A stretch of DNA of 64,000 nucleotides from Xanthomonas sp. CFBP 8443 (GCF_025666195.1 NZ_CP102592.1:124001-188000), one strand, 5' to 3'; counted from the stretch's first letter, positions 32,909-44,100 are shown. Numbers and translations are program-made. Notes: generated by a model from the letters alone, not told the origin.

Positions 32909-35569
32909 TCAATCCTGCGGCACCGCCGGCTCTTCTGTCTTCGCCGCTTCCGGACTGACCCGCTCGATGGTGTGACGCAATTCGCGGCCTAGAATGAACT
33001 TGGCGTCTTTCGCCCAGGCGTCCAGGCGCTCGTCGAACAGCAGCTTGCTGTTCTCGTCCGGCCACACCAGCTTCAGTTCGCGCAGCTTCTGGATGAAGCC
33101 GCGGAACAGGGTCTTGTCGAAGAACTCCGGCGCGGCCGGCGCGTACAGCAGGCTCAGGCGCTGCGCGGCCTGCTGGCACAGGCTCTCCAGTTCGCCGGCG
33201 CCGAGCTTGCCGGGGCCGTTCTTGACCAGCACCGAAATGGCGATGTAGTAGCGCTCGAACGCCTGCTGCAGCGAATGCCCGATCGCGCGCAGGCGGAACA
33301 CCTCGTCGGTCTGCCCGGTGTTGCGCGCCAGCACGCCGCCGTCGTCGTCGTTGACCTGCAGCAGCAGCCCTTCGCGCACGAATACCTCGATGGTGCGCTC
33401 GATGCGTTCGGCGAACTGGTCCTCGCTCCATGGCAGGAACAGCTCGGCCTGCAGGAACGGGTACACGATGCGGCCCAGCCGCAGCAGCCCGGAGCGGCTC
33501 ATGCGGCGGTTGTTCTGGAAGCAGCACGCCACCCACGAGGAGGCGGTGAACAGGTGCAGCACGTTGTTGCGGAAGTAGCTCAGCAGCACCGCGTTGTCGC
33601 CGTTGACGCTGAGCACGTCGCCGAGCGGATGCGGCGTGCGGGTCAGCACGTTGATCTCCTCGGCGTGGGCGATGATGCGCTCGGGCGAATGCGGGGTGAC
33701 GGTGACCCGGTCCGAGTACGGCAGTTCGGCCAGCAGCTTCTTGCACAGTTCGATCTGCGCGATCAGGTCGGCCTCGCCCATCGCGTGCTTGGGCGTGGAC
33801 AGCAGCGCCAGCGCCAGCAGGTTGACCGGATTGACGTCGGCGGCGGCGTTGATGTGCACCTGGATCTGCTGCGCCAGCGCATCGACGGTGCCGTTCAACC
33901 AGTTCGGCTTCTCGTCCTCGCCCAGCGGCTGGCCGTCCCATTCCGGCGCGCGCTGCGCCAGCACCTGGCTCAGCGCGATCGGCTCGCCGAAGTTCACCAC
34001 CACCTGGCCGTAGTTCTGCTTGAGCACCTTGGGGATGCTCCACAGCAGGCCCCAGATCGATTCCTTCTCCTTGGGCCGGCCGCTGAGTTCGTCGAGATAG
34101 CTGTTGCCTTCCATCAGCTTCTCGTAGCCGACGTAGATCGGCTGGAACAGCACCGGCTTGCGCGGCTGGCGCAGGAACGCGCGCAGGGTCATCGCGATCA
34201 TGCCGCCCTTGGGCTGCAGCAGCCGGCCGGTGCGCGAGCGCCCGCCCTCGACGAAGTATTCGATCGAGTAGCCGCCGGCCACCAGCTGCGCCACGTATTC
34301 GCTGAGCACGGCCGAGTACAGCGCGTTGCCGCGGATCGAGCGGCGGATGAAGAACGCGCCGCCCTTGCGCAGCAACTGCCCGACCACCGGCAGGTTGAGG
34401 TTGATGCCGGCCACGATGTGCGGCGGCACGATGCCGCGCTCGTACAGCAGGTAGGACAGCAGCAGGTAGTCCATGTGGCTGCGGTGGCTGGGCACGTAGA
34501 TCACTTCGTGTCCGGGCGCGGCTTCCTTCAGCTTGTCCAGGTGGTGCACCAGCACGCCGGCGTAGATGCGGTTCCACACATGGGTGAGCAGGAAGCTGGC
34601 CGAGCGCACCACCGGGCTGGAATAGTCGGCGGCGATTTCCCAGGCATAGGCGTGGGCCTTGCGCCACGCGTCCATCGGCTTGCTGTTGTCGCGCTTGGCC
34701 TGCGCGGCGATCGCCTCGCGCACCGGTTCGGCGGCCAGCACCTGGTCCACCAGCAGGCGCCGGGTCGACAGGTCCGGCCCGATCACCGCCTCGCGGATGC
34801 GCCGGAAATGGGTGCGCAGCACGCGCTGCAGCTTGCGCACGGTGCGCTCCGGCGGCAGCCCTTCCTCGATCGTCTGCCGCATCGACACCGGCGGGGCGAA
34901 GCGCACGATGGTGCTGCGGCCGTTGAGCAGCACGCCGAGCAGGCGCCGGAAGCTGCCGACCAGCGCCCAGTTTTCCGAGAACAGCACCGCGAACCAGCCG
35001 CTCTGCTTGTCCGGCGCGCGGCCGACGAAGATCGACACCGGCACCAGGTGGATGTCCAGGTCCGGGCGCTCGCGGTGCGCCTGCAGCAGCTTGGCCAGCG
35101 AATCGGAGTGGGTCTTGGCGCCGCGCTGCTCGGGGATCAGCGCGTTGTTGCTGCTGCGCCGCGACAGCGCCAGGTAGGCGCGCTTGCGCCCCAGCGGGTC
35201 GCCGGGCAGCGGCACCAGCGGCGACGGCAGGCCGGCCTCGCGGCAGGCCTTGTCCAGGATCAGCGCGTTGGACAGGCCGTAGTCCTCCAGCACGTAGACC
35301 ACCGGGCGGCCGTCGTCGTACTGGCCGGGCTCGGCCGGTTCGATCTTCAGGCCCAGCCACGGATCGGCCACGCGCCCGAGCAGGCGCGCCCACAGCGGCC
35401 GCTTGGCGGTGCGCACGTTGGACGGCGGCACCGGCAGCGCCGCCGCACCGGGCGCTTCGGCGGCGTCGCCGCCGGCCGGGGCGGGCGGCGCTGCCGCCGG
35501 GTCCGGCGCGCGCGCGCCCGCGGCGTCGTCGGGAAAGGGGAGGGGATTTTGTTCTGGCATCGGCGTCAT
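32909..35569 (-). CDS. plsB: Glycerol-3-phosphate 1-O-acyltransferase PlsB
   Basis: The 886-residue inner-membrane enzyme acylates glycerol-3-phosphate to start phospholipid synthesis. Acyltransferase motifs are visible in order: I, YVPSHRSHMDYLLLSYLLY (H-x4-D near residue 360); II, GAFFIRRSIRGN; III, EYFVEGGRSRTGRLL; IV, PVLFQPIYVGYEK. Length is close to the 800-900 typical of the family. The N-terminal 60 residues are Pro/Ala-rich and variable. The ATG shares a base with the stop of the upstream lipoprotein gene (TAATG). An alternative ATG three codons later would leave a short gap. Confidence 0.95.
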   Translation of the reverse strand: MTPMPEQNPLPFPDDAAGARAPDPAAAPPAPAGGDAAEAPGAAALPVPPSNVRTAKRPLWARLLGRVADPWLGLKIEPAEPGQYDDGRPVVYVLEDYGLSNALILDKACREAGLPSPLVPLPGDPLGRKRAYLALSRRSSNNALIPEQRGAKTHSDSLAKLLQAHRERPDLDIHLVPVSIFVGRAPDKQSGWFAVLFSENWALVGSFRRLLGVLLNGRSTIVRFAPPVSMRQTIEEGLPPERTVRKLQRVLRTHFRRIREAVIGPDLSTRRLLVDQVLAAEPVREAIAAQAKRDNSKPMDAWRKAHAYAWEIAADYSSPVVRSASFLLTHVWNRIYAGVLVHHLDKLKEAAPGHEVIYVPSHRSHMDYLLLSYLLYERGIVPPHIVAGINLNLPVVGQLLRKGGAFFIRRSIRGNALYSAVLSEYVAQLVAGGYSIEYFVEGGRSRTGRLLQPKGGMIAMTLRAFLRQPRKPVLFQPIYVGYEKLMEGNSYLDELSGRPKEKESIWGLLWSIPKVLKQNYGQVVVNFGEPIALSQVLAQRAPEWDGQPLGEDEKPNWLNGTVDALAQQIQVHINAAADVNPVNLLALALLSTPKHAMGEADLIAQIELCKKLLAELPYSDRVTVTPHSPERIIAHAEEINVLTRTPHPLGDVLSVNGDNAVLLSYFRNNVLHLFTASSWVACCFQNNRRMSRSGLLRLGRIVYPFLQAELFLPWSEDQFAERIERTIEVFVREGLLLQVNDDDGGVLARNTGQTDEVFRLRAIGHSLQQAFERYYIAISVLVKNGPGKLGAGELESLCQQAAQRLSLLYAPAAPEFFDKTLFRGFIQKLRELKLVWPDENSKLLFDERLDAWAKDAKFILGRELRHTIERVSPEAAKTEEPAVPQD

Positions 35570-36525
35570 TATCGCTTAGCCGGCGGCGCGGGGCCGGCGG
35601 CCGGGGGCGCCGGGGCATCGGCAGGCGGGGCGGAGGCCGCGATCGGTGCCGCCGCGGCAGCCAGCAGCGCGTCCACCTCGTGCAGGGTATCGCGCAGGTA
35701 CCAGTGGCCCTGGCGGCGCACCAGCACCGCGGTGGTGTCGATCTGCGCGCCGGCCAGCGGGTACTGGATGCGCACCACGGCCTGGTCGCCCTGCTGGCTG
35801 ACCAGCCCGGTGCGCAGTTCGCGCGCGCTGGCGTCCAGATCCAGGCCGTAGTCGCCCAGCACCGCCTTCAGGTCGGCCAGGAACGGACCGAGCCGGGCCA
35901 GGCTCTGCTCCATGCCCAGGCCGTGCAGATCGGCATCGCTGCGCAGGCCGGTGCGGCGCGCGGCGGCACTGAGCCGGGCGATCGCCGCCTGCGCGCGCTT
36001 GCGCTCGGACAGCGGCGCGTGTTCGGCCCAGCCGCTCAGCGCCTGCACCAGCTGCACGTAGTGGCCGCGCTGCTCCGGCGTGTAGTCGCCCTGGTTGCGC
36101 AGGTACTGCACACCGAACAGGCCCAGCGAGTGCGCGGCCTGGCGCAGGCTCGCCGCCTGCCCGCCGAACTGCGCATCGAAGGCCCGTTGCAGCTGGCGCT
36201 CGGCGTCCGGTGCGGACAGCGTGTCGAGGATCTCCGGCAGGCGTTCGGCCAGCGGCAGCTGGGTCAGCGGCCAGCGGCTGCGGTCCTCGCTCCAGGCCTG
36301 CTGCAGGCGCCGGTACTGCTCCGGCGGGACCGCGGCGCGGGCATAGCCGGCCAGGTCGTTGCGCTGCAGCGTGCGCGCCAGCTCGCGCACCGCCGCGGCC
36401 GGTTCGGCGCTGGCGCCGGGCAGTTCGGCGGGGCTGCGCTTGCAGCCGGCCAGGGCCAGCACCGCCAGCAGCAGCGCGGGAACGACAAGCGTGGGCGTGA
36501 GCCGGGTCGGGCGTGGCGGCGACAT
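35569..36525 (-). CDS. Predicted lipoprotein upstream of plsB
   Basis: The 318-residue product has a lipoprotein signal ending LLAVLALAGC (cysteine 28). The mature chain is mainly helical, with arginine-rich segments such as SERKRAQAAIARLSAAARR. Near residue 255, QAVVRIQYPLAGAQIDTTAVLVRRQGHW reads like a beta-sheet NTF2-like end. The C-terminus is Pro/Ala-rich. No family is recognised beyond uncharacterised xanthomonad proteins. It overlaps plsB in a TAATG junction, so both genes are translated from one message. Confidence 0.8.
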   Translation of the reverse strand: MSPPRPTRLTPTLVVPALLLAVLALAGCKRSPAELPGASAEPAAAVRELARTLQRNDLAGYARAAVPPEQYRRLQQAWSEDRSRWPLTQLPLAERLPEILDTLSAPDAERQLQRAFDAQFGGQAASLRQAAHSLGLFGVQYLRNQGDYTPEQRGHYVQLVQALSGWAEHAPLSERKRAQAAIARLSAAARRTGLRSDADLHGLGMEQSLARLGPFLADLKAVLGDYGLDLDASARELRTGLVSQQGDQAVVRIQYPLAGAQIDTTAVLVRRQGHWYLRDTLHEVDALLAAAAAPIAASAPPADAPAPPAAGPAPPAKR

Positions 36526-36753
36526 ACTCTATTCGGCTCGTTCCCCAAAACGTTCCGCATCTTGCTGGGCGCAGGCGATTCCGGCAAGCCGCGCGCCGCG
36601 GTCCAGGAACCTGCGCGACGGCGGCCGGGCCGTGCGCGGATGTCGCATCGGGACAATTCCTGACCCGTTCGGTTCTGCCGAGACAACGATGTCGGCACTG
36701 TGTCGGCGTATCGCACAGCGTGCCGCCACATTCCGCAATGTTGCGGCGCATCA

Positions 36754-36767
36754 TGTAACCGCTTGCA
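36754..36767. promoter_or_regulatory. LacI-family operator candidate upstream of the discoidin-enzyme gene
   Basis: TGTAACCGCTTGCA fits the LacI-family consensus TGNAANCGNTTNCA at all fixed positions. It lies 56 bases before the GTG at 36823. The gene downstream is followed by a lacI-type gene, the likely source of the repressor. The rest of the 36526-36822 gap shows no gene. Confidence 0.6.
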
Positions 36768-36822
36768 GTTGCTGTTACCGTCCGCCCACCTCGACTTGAG
36801 GTGGTACTGGACGGGGGTCCCA

Positions 36823-39800
36823 GTGCGATACAGGTCCGACATCTTCCGAGCGCTGGGTCACGGTGGCATTGGCCGCTGCGGCTTGGCGCTGGCCGGCGTT
36901 CTGTGCGGGTTCGCCATGACCTTGCCAGTGCAGGCGCAGGACGGCCGCTTGCCGCCGCGCGATGCGTGGCGCGCTTCCAGTTCCTCCAGCCAGGTCAAGG
37001 CGCAGGCGATCGACTACCTGATCGACGGCGATGCGACCACCCGCACCGGCGGCGCCTTCAGTCCCGGGCATTGGTTCCAGGTCGACCTGGGCCGCGTGGC
37101 GCAGGTCGGCGGCGTGCATCTGCAATGGGACACCGCCAATCCGGAAGGCTTCCTGCTGCAGGCCTCCACCGACGGCCAGCGCTGGGACACGGTCTACACC
37201 ATGGCCGATTCCATGGGCGGCAGCGAGACGCTGTTCTTCGCGCCGCGCCGCGCTCGCTACCTGCGCCTGGCCAGCCCCGAACGCACCGCCGACTGGGGCG
37301 TGTCGATCTTCGAGATGGAACCGCTGGGCGCCGCGGCCAGCGCGCAGCTGCGCGGCGTGGCGGTGGCCGATGCGGCCGCGCTGTGGCAAGGCGGCGCGGC
37401 GGTGCCGATGCCGGGCAAGGGCAAGCAGGCACGGCAGTTGGACATCGCCCTCCCGCGCGCGTTCGCCAGCACCGGCCTGATCGTCGAGTTCGCCGGCGCG
37501 CATGGCGCGGCGCGGCTGCAGGCGCAGGATGCCGGCGGCCGCTGGAGCACGCTGGCCGAGGATCCGCAGGCTGGGCAGGGCGACAGCGCCTACCTGGCCG
37601 GCACCGCGCCGGTGCAGGCGCGTGCGCTGCGCCTGAGCGTGGACGCCGCACCCGGCGCCGCCGCACCGGCGCTGCGCCGCCTGCGCCTGCTCGGGCCGAA
37701 GGCGCTGATGACGCCGATGAAGCGCTACCAGGTCGCCGCGCAGCGCGGCGAACGCGCGCTGTTCCCGGCCTCGCTGCACATGCAGCAGACCTATTGGACC
37801 GCGGTCGGCATCCACGCCGGCCGGCAGAAATCGATCTTCGACGAGTACGGCAACCTGGAGGCGTGGAAGGGCGCGCCGCTGGTGCAGCCGCTGTGGCGCG
37901 ACGCGTCCGGCAGCGCCGCCGGCGCCGATGGACACGCGCTGACGCATGCGCTGCGCGATGGCTGGAAGCCGATGCCGTCGGTGCGCTGGTCGCCGCAGCC
38001 GGGGCTGGAACTGCGCAGCGAGACCTTCGCGATCGAGCACAACGGGCAGCCGGTGACGCTGCTGCGCCACCGCCTGCGCAACACCGGCAACACCCCGGTC
38101 AGCGGCACGCTGTCGCTGCTGGTGCGGCCGATGCAGATGAACCCGCCGTGGCAGAACGGCGGCCTGTCGCCGATCCACGACGTGGCCGTCGAGGACGCCG
38201 CGGTGCGCGTCAATGGCCGCCTGCTGCTGGAATCGCTGAGCGCGCCCAGCGGCGCCGGCGCCGAAGCGTTCGGCGCGCATGGGGAAACCGAAATCACCCG
38301 CCACGTCGCCGCCGGCACGCTGCCGGCGCAACGCCAGGCGCACGACGCCGACGGCCTGGCCGCGGCGATGCTGAACTACACGGTGTCGCTGGCGCCGGGC
38401 GCGCAGCAGGACGTGGTGCTGGCGTTCCCGCTCGGCACCGCCAACGCCGACAAGCAGGGCCGCCTGCCGCCGGCGCCGGCGCTGGACCGCGCCGCGCTGC
38501 TCGGCGCCGCGGGCCGCGATCCGGGCCGCAGCTTCGACGCGCTGGCCGATCGCGTCTCCGCGGACTGGCAGCGCCGGCTCGGCAACGTCGGGCTGACCCT
38601 GCCCGACGCCAGCCTGGTCGACATGCTGCGCGCGCAGGCCGCGTACATGCTGATCAACCAGACCGGCCCGGCGATGCAGCCCGGTCCGCGCAACTACAAC
38701 CGCTCCTTCATCCGCGACGGCATGGCCACCTCGGCGGTGCTGCTGCGCATGGGCCAGGCCAAGGTCGCCCGCGACTACCTGCAGTGGTACAGCGACCACG
38801 CGGTGCATCCGAACGGGCTGGTGTCGCCGATCCTCAACGACGACGGCAGCGTCAACGACGGTTTCGGCTCGGACCTGGAGTACGACAGCCAGGGCGAATA
38901 CATCACCCTGGTCGCCGACGTGGCGCGCCTGGACGGCGGCCCGGAGAGCGTGCGTGCCTACCTGCCGAAGGTGAAGCTGGCGATGCAGTTCATGCAGGAA
39001 CTGCGCGAGCGCACCCTGGTGCCCGGCTACATGGCCGAGCAGCCGGCGCCGGAGCGTTTCCGCGGCATCCTGGCCCCATCGATCAGCCACGAAGGCTATT
39101 CCAGCCCCACCCACAGCTACTGGGACGACTACTGGGCGCTGAAGGGCTGGCACGACGGCGCATGGCTGGCCGAATCGCTGGGCGATGCGCAGACCGCGGC
39201 CTGGGCGCGCGAACAGTACGCCGCGCTGCGCACCTCGCTGGCCGCCTCGATCCGCGCCACGATGGCCTGGAAGGGCGCCGACTTCATCCCCGCCGCGGCC
39301 GACCTGGGCGATGGCGACCCGAGCAGCGTGTCGATCGCGCTGGATCCCACCGGCCAGCAGGACCTGCTGCCGGAACAGGCGCTGCGCACCACCTTCGCGC
39401 GCTACCTGGACGACGTGCGCAAGCGCAAGCAGCCCAACGCGCTGTGGGCGTACTCGCCGTACGAGATGCGCAACGTGCTGACCTACGTGCACCTGGACCA
39501 GCCGCAGGTCGCCGACGAGCTGCTGCAGGACATGATGCGCGACCGCCGCCCGTTCGAATGGCAGGTGCTGGCCGAAGTGGTGCAGTCGCGGCTGCGCTTC
39601 CCGCGCTACCTCGGCGACATGCCGCATACCTGGATCGGCGCCGAATACGCGCGCACCCTGTTCGGCATGCTGATGCACGAAGGCGACGACGCCCTGGTGC
39701 TGCTGCCGGGCGCGCCGCCGTCGTGGCTGGCCGGCGACGGCCTGTCGGTGCAGCGCCTGCCCACCGCCTATGGTCAGCTGAGCATGCGCGCGCGCCAGCG

Positions 39801-39981
39801 CGACGAGGTGCTGCGCGTCGAACTCGGCAGCGGGCTGCGTGCCGGCACCGCGGTGCGCGTGGTGTGGCCCTCGCGCACGCGGCCGACGCAGCTGCGCGTG
39901 GACGGCCGCCGCGTCGACGACTACGACGCCGGCGGTGTGGTGCTGAGCAAGCCGTTCCGGACCCTGGAGGCACGCTGGTGA
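36823..39981 (+). CDS. Secreted discoidin-domain protein with (alpha/alpha)6-like glycosidase region
   Basis: The 1052-residue protein starts at GTG 36823 with a signal peptide (LALAGVLCGFAMTLPVQAQ). Residues ~45-170 form an F5/8 type C (discoidin) carbohydrate-binding domain: AIDYLIDGDATTRTGG, HWFQVDLGRVAQVGGVHLQW, LLQASTDGQRWDTVY. A beta-rich middle follows, and then about residues 590-960 resemble a six-hairpin glycosidase: YNRSFIRDGMATSAVLLRMG, GEYITLVADVARL, YWDDYWALKGWHDGAWL. The IRDG and DDYWALKG segments recall GH15/GH65-like catalytic regions, but no known family or catalytic residue can be fixed. It heads a locus with lacI, a TonB receptor and a halogenase. Confidence 0.72.
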   Translation: MRYRSDIFRALGHGGIGRCGLALAGVLCGFAMTLPVQAQDGRLPPRDAWRASSSSSQVKAQAIDYLIDGDATTRTGGAFSPGHWFQVDLGRVAQVGGVHLQWDTANPEGFLLQASTDGQRWDTVYTMADSMGGSETLFFAPRRARYLRLASPERTADWGVSIFEMEPLGAAASAQLRGVAVADAAALWQGGAAVPMPGKGKQARQLDIALPRAFASTGLIVEFAGAHGAARLQAQDAGGRWSTLAEDPQAGQGDSAYLAGTAPVQARALRLSVDAAPGAAAPALRRLRLLGPKALMTPMKRYQVAAQRGERALFPASLHMQQTYWTAVGIHAGRQKSIFDEYGNLEAWKGAPLVQPLWRDASGSAAGADGHALTHALRDGWKPMPSVRWSPQPGLELRSETFAIEHNGQPVTLLRHRLRNTGNTPVSGTLSLLVRPMQMNPPWQNGGLSPIHDVAVEDAAVRVNGRLLLESLSAPSGAGAEAFGAHGETEITRHVAAGTLPAQRQAHDADGLAAAMLNYTVSLAPGAQQDVVLAFPLGTANADKQGRLPPAPALDRAALLGAAGRDPGRSFDALADRVSADWQRRLGNVGLTLPDASLVDMLRAQAAYMLINQTGPAMQPGPRNYNRSFIRDGMATSAVLLRMGQAKVARDYLQWYSDHAVHPNGLVSPILNDDGSVNDGFGSDLEYDSQGEYITLVADVARLDGGPESVRAYLPKVKLAMQFMQELRERTLVPGYMAEQPAPERFRGILAPSISHEGYSSPTHSYWDDYWALKGWHDGAWLAESLGDAQTAAWAREQYAALRTSLAASIRATMAWKGADFIPAAADLGDGDPSSVSIALDPTGQQDLLPEQALRTTFARYLDDVRKRKQPNALWAYSPYEMRNVLTYVHLDQPQVADELLQDMMRDRRPFEWQVLAEVVQSRLRFPRYLGDMPHTWIGAEYARTLFGMLMHEGDDALVLLPGAPPSWLAGDGLSVQRLPTAYGQLSMRARQRDEVLRVELGSGLRAGTAVRVVWPSRTRPTQLRVDGRRVDDYDAGGVVLSKPFRTLEARW

Positions 39982-41030
39982 ACCCGCGGATCGCGCAAGC
40001 GCCGGAACAGCGCGCCAGCATCACCATCAAGGACGTGGCGCGCATGGCCAACGTCTCGGTGGCGACGGTGTCGCGCACCATGAACGGCCATCAGCACGTG
40101 GCCGAGCCGGTGCGCGCGCGGGTGCTGGAAGCGGCGCGCACGCTGCACTACGTGCCGCATCACGCCGCGCGCAGCCTCAGCAGCCGCCGCACCCACACCA
40201 TCGGCGTGATCCTGCCCGACCTGCACGGCGAGTTCTTCTCCGAACTGATCCGCGGCATCGACACCGTCGCGCGCGAGCGCGGCCTGCACCTGCTGGTGTC
40301 CAGCTACCACGGCGAGCCGGAGGAGCAGCGGCTGGCGGTGCGGCGCATGCCCGGGCGCGTGGACGGACTGCTGATCATGTCGCCGTACCTGGGCAGCGGC
40401 GCCGACGAGGCCATCGACATGCTCCCCGGCGCTCTGCCGGCGGTGCTGATGAACTGCGCCGAGCGCATCGCCGACACGCAGGTGCTCAACGTCGACAACT
40501 ACGGCGGCGCGCGCGCGATGACCCGCCACCTGCTCGACAGCGGCCACCGCCGCATCGCCTTCATCTCCGGGCCGGACGACAATTTCGATGCGCGCGAACG
40601 CCTGCGCGGCTACCGCGACGAGCTGCACGAGCGCAGCCCGCAGACGCCGCCGCGGGTGCTGCCGGGCGACTTCGACGAAGCCTCCGGCTACCGCGCCGGA
40701 CAGGCGCTGCTGCAGGGCGAACGCCCGGACGTGGTGTTCGCGGCCAACGACATGATGGCGCTCGGCTGCCTGTTCGCCTTCACCCATGCCGGCCTGCGCG
40801 TGCCCGACGACATCGCCCTGGCTGGGTTCGACGACGTGCCGATGGCGCGCTACGTGCATCCGGCGCTGACCACGATGCGGGTGGACATCGCCGGCTTCGG
40901 CGCGCGCGCGATGCAGCTGCTGATCGCCGCGCTGGAGCCGCAGACCGCGTCCGCGCCGTCCTCCACCGACATCGCCCCGCAATTGATCGTCCGTGCGTCC
41001 AGTGTCCAGCGAGGAACCGCCATGGACTGA
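39978..41030 (+). CDS. LacI-family transcriptional repressor
   Basis: The 350-residue protein has the LacI DNA-binding head TIKDVARMANVSVATVSRTMNG, a hinge helix near residue 60 (HHAARSLSSRRTHTIGVI), and the periplasmic-binding-like sensor: LVSSYHGEPEEQ, VVFAANDMMALGCLF, IALAGFDDVPMARYVHPALTTM. GTG 39978 overlaps the TGA of the upstream enzyme by four bases and follows GGAGG. It probably binds the operator at 36754 and controls its own locus; the inducing sugar is unknown. Confidence 0.92.
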   Translation: MNPRIAQAPEQRASITIKDVARMANVSVATVSRTMNGHQHVAEPVRARVLEAARTLHYVPHHAARSLSSRRTHTIGVILPDLHGEFFSELIRGIDTVARERGLHLLVSSYHGEPEEQRLAVRRMPGRVDGLLIMSPYLGSGADEAIDMLPGALPAVLMNCAERIADTQVLNVDNYGGARAMTRHLLDSGHRRIAFISGPDDNFDARERLRGYRDELHERSPQTPPRVLPGDFDEASGYRAGQALLQGERPDVVFAANDMMALGCLFAFTHAGLRVPDDIALAGFDDVPMARYVHPALTTMRVDIAGFGARAMQLLIAALEPQTASAPSSTDIAPQLIVRASSVQRGTAMD

Positions 41031-41121
41031 CACGCCCGACGCGTTTCACGCCACCACCGTCTGCATCCAACTAGAAGAAGCCACGAATGATCCCGTTTAC
41101 CACCCTGGGAGGGGTACTGTC

Positions 41122-44100
41122 ATGAAGAGCAAGCGTTCCGCTTCCAACCTGCCCGCACGCAGCCTGCTGTGCTGCGCGCTGGCGACCTGTCTGTTCGCCT
41201 CGATGCCGGCGATGGCGCAGTCCAGCAACGCGATCCTGCGCGGCCAGGCCCAGGCCGGCGCCGAAGTGGTCGTCACCAACACCGCCACCGGTTCGGTGCG
41301 TCGCGCGCCGGTGGGTCCCAACGGCAACTACACCGTGATCGGCCTGCCGCCGGGCACCTACACGGTCGAGTCCAAGGGCGTCAGCCGCACGGTGACCCTG
41401 CAGGTCGCCTCCTCTTCCACGGTCGATCTCGACGCCAGCGCGGCCGCCGCGCCGACTGGCGACGCGACCACGCTGGGCACGATCAACGTCACCGCGCCGC
41501 CGTCGATCAAGGACGTCAAGACCTCCGAGGTCGGCAACATCGTGTCGCTGCGCCAGATCCAGCAGCTGCCGCAGGCCACGCGCAACTTCCTGGAGTTCGC
41601 CGACACCGTGCCGGGCATGGTCTTCACCATCGACGGCAACGGCAACACCAAGCTGCGCGGCGGCGCCGCCAACGCCAGCGCCGGCAACCTGTACATCGAC
41701 GGCGTCGGCCAGAAGAGCTACGTGCGCAGCGGCGGCATCGCCGGCCAGGCCGACACCCAGGGCAACCCGTTCCCGCAGCTGGCGATCGGCGAGTACAAGG
41801 TCATCACCTCCAACTACAAGGCCGAGTACGGCCAGGTCAGCGGCGCGGCGATCACCGCGGCGACCAAGTCCGGTACCAACGAGTTCCACGGCGAGGCGTT
41901 CTTCCGCTACACCGACCAGGACCTGCGCGACAAGCGCCCGGACGAAGACAACGGCAAGATCGATTCGCAGACCAAGGAATACGGCTTCTCCCTGGGCGGC
42001 CCGATCCTGCAGGACCGCATGCACTTCTTCGTCGCCTACGAAGGCAAGGAGAACGTGGCGCCCAAGAGCGTGCAGGCCGAGGCCAATGCGCTGCCCTTCG
42101 TCGGCGTGCTGCCGGCCAACCTGTCCAGCCAGTACGGCGCGGCGAACATGCCGTTCGAAGAAGACCTGGTCTTCGCCAAGGTCGACTTCGAGCCGACCGA
42201 CCGCGACCGCATCGAGCTGAGCACCCTGTACCGCGACGAGACCCAGATCGCCAACGTCGGCGGCCTCAACACGCCCGAGCAGGCCACCAACAAGATCAAC
42301 AAGGACAAGCGCTCGACCCTGCGTTGGCAGCACAGCGCCGACAGCTGGTACAACGAGCTGATCGTGGGCACCGAGGATTCGGAGAACAACCCGACCGCCA
42401 AGACCCTCGGCAACGGCATCCTCTACAAGTACCTGGCACCGCGCGCCGGCTCCACCGACGTCGACGAATACACGTTCCTGGCCACCGGCTCGGCAGGCGG
42501 CTCCACCGTGCAGCGCAAGAGCCAGAAGGGCTGGTTCCTGCAGAACGACCTGACCTTCACCAGCTTCGAGTGGCACGGCGAACACACCATCAAGATGGGC
42601 GTGAACTACAAGGACGTGAAGCTGACCTCGCAGGACGCGGCGGCAGTGAACCCGCAGTTCAGCTACGCCGTCGATGCCAATGGCGTCGCCGCCACGCCGT
42701 ACCGCGTGGATTTCGTCGCCCCCTACACCACGCCCGGGCAGCGGGCGACGGTGGAGTCGCCGTCCAAGCAGTACGGCATCTACATCCAGGACGACTGGGC
42801 CGCCACCGACAAGCTGCTGATCAACGTCGGCGTGCGCTACGACTACGAAGACACCCCGGCCTACACCGACTTCGTCACCTCGCAGGGCTTCGTCGATGCG
42901 CTGTACGGCGACGATCCGGACAACCCCGGCCAGCCCTGGGCCAACCGCCTGCTGCCGAGCGGCATCAACGCGGCCGATTACATCAGCACCGGCAACAACC
43001 GCAAGAACTTCAAGGATGCGTGGGCGCCACGCCTGGGCTTCTCGTACGATTTCTTCGGCGACGAGACCGCGGTCCTGCACGGCGGCGCCGGCCGTTCGTA
43101 CGACCGCAACCTGTTCGAGCAGCTCGCGCTGGAAACCAGCAAGGCCGCGCTGTCGCCGGTCGCCGTGTACTTCGAGAACCCGGCCACCGGCCAGTGCTTC
43201 CGCAGCGATCGCACCTGCGCTGCGTGGGATCCGCGTTTCCTCAATGGCGTGGACCAGCTGAACACCATTCCCGGCGTCAGCGGCAGCGCCGAGCTGTTCA
43301 TCTTCAACAACAACATCAAGACCCCGTACAGCGACCAGTACAGCATCGGCATCAGCAACCAGGTCGGCGACTGGCTGACCGACGTGACCTTCCAGCGCGT
43401 GCTCAGCTACGACGGCTTCGTGATGTCGCTGATCAACCGCTATCCGAATGGTTCCTACTTCGAGAACGGCAGCGTGCCGTGGGGCGAGCCGGTTCCGGGC
43501 TACCAGAACACCATCATCGGCAACAACGGCCTGGAACAGCGCAGCAGCCAGGTCCTGCTGTCGGCGGAGAAGCCCTACACCAAGGAATCGGGCTGGGGTC
43601 TGACCCTGTCCTACACCCACACCAGCGCGCGCCAGAACCGCAACATCGACGAGCCGTTCGCGTTCGACAAGCCGACGGTGGGCGACTATCCGTTCGTGAA
43701 GTCCGATGCGGTCTCGGCGCACCGCTTCGTGGCCTCCGGTTCGATCGACGGTCCGTGGGGCGTCACCTTCGGCGCCAAGGTGGTGCTGGCCACGCCTGAG
43801 CCGATCAACACCATCGCCTGCTACGGCAGGGTCGATGCGGACGGCGGCACCTGCCAGCAGGTCGGCGTCACTCCGCCGGGCAGCGGCAAGTTCCTGGTCG
43901 GCGGCAAGATCTGGGGCTATCGCACGGTCGACTTCCAGGCGAGCAAGGACTTCGCTGTGTACAACGACTTCAAGCTGTCGGCGCGCATCAACCTGCTCAA
44001 CGCCTTCAACTTCAAGAACTACTCGTCGTATGCGTACAACGGTTTCGGCACCAACGGCAGTTTCGACCCGGACATCACCATCAACAAGACCGGCGAGATC

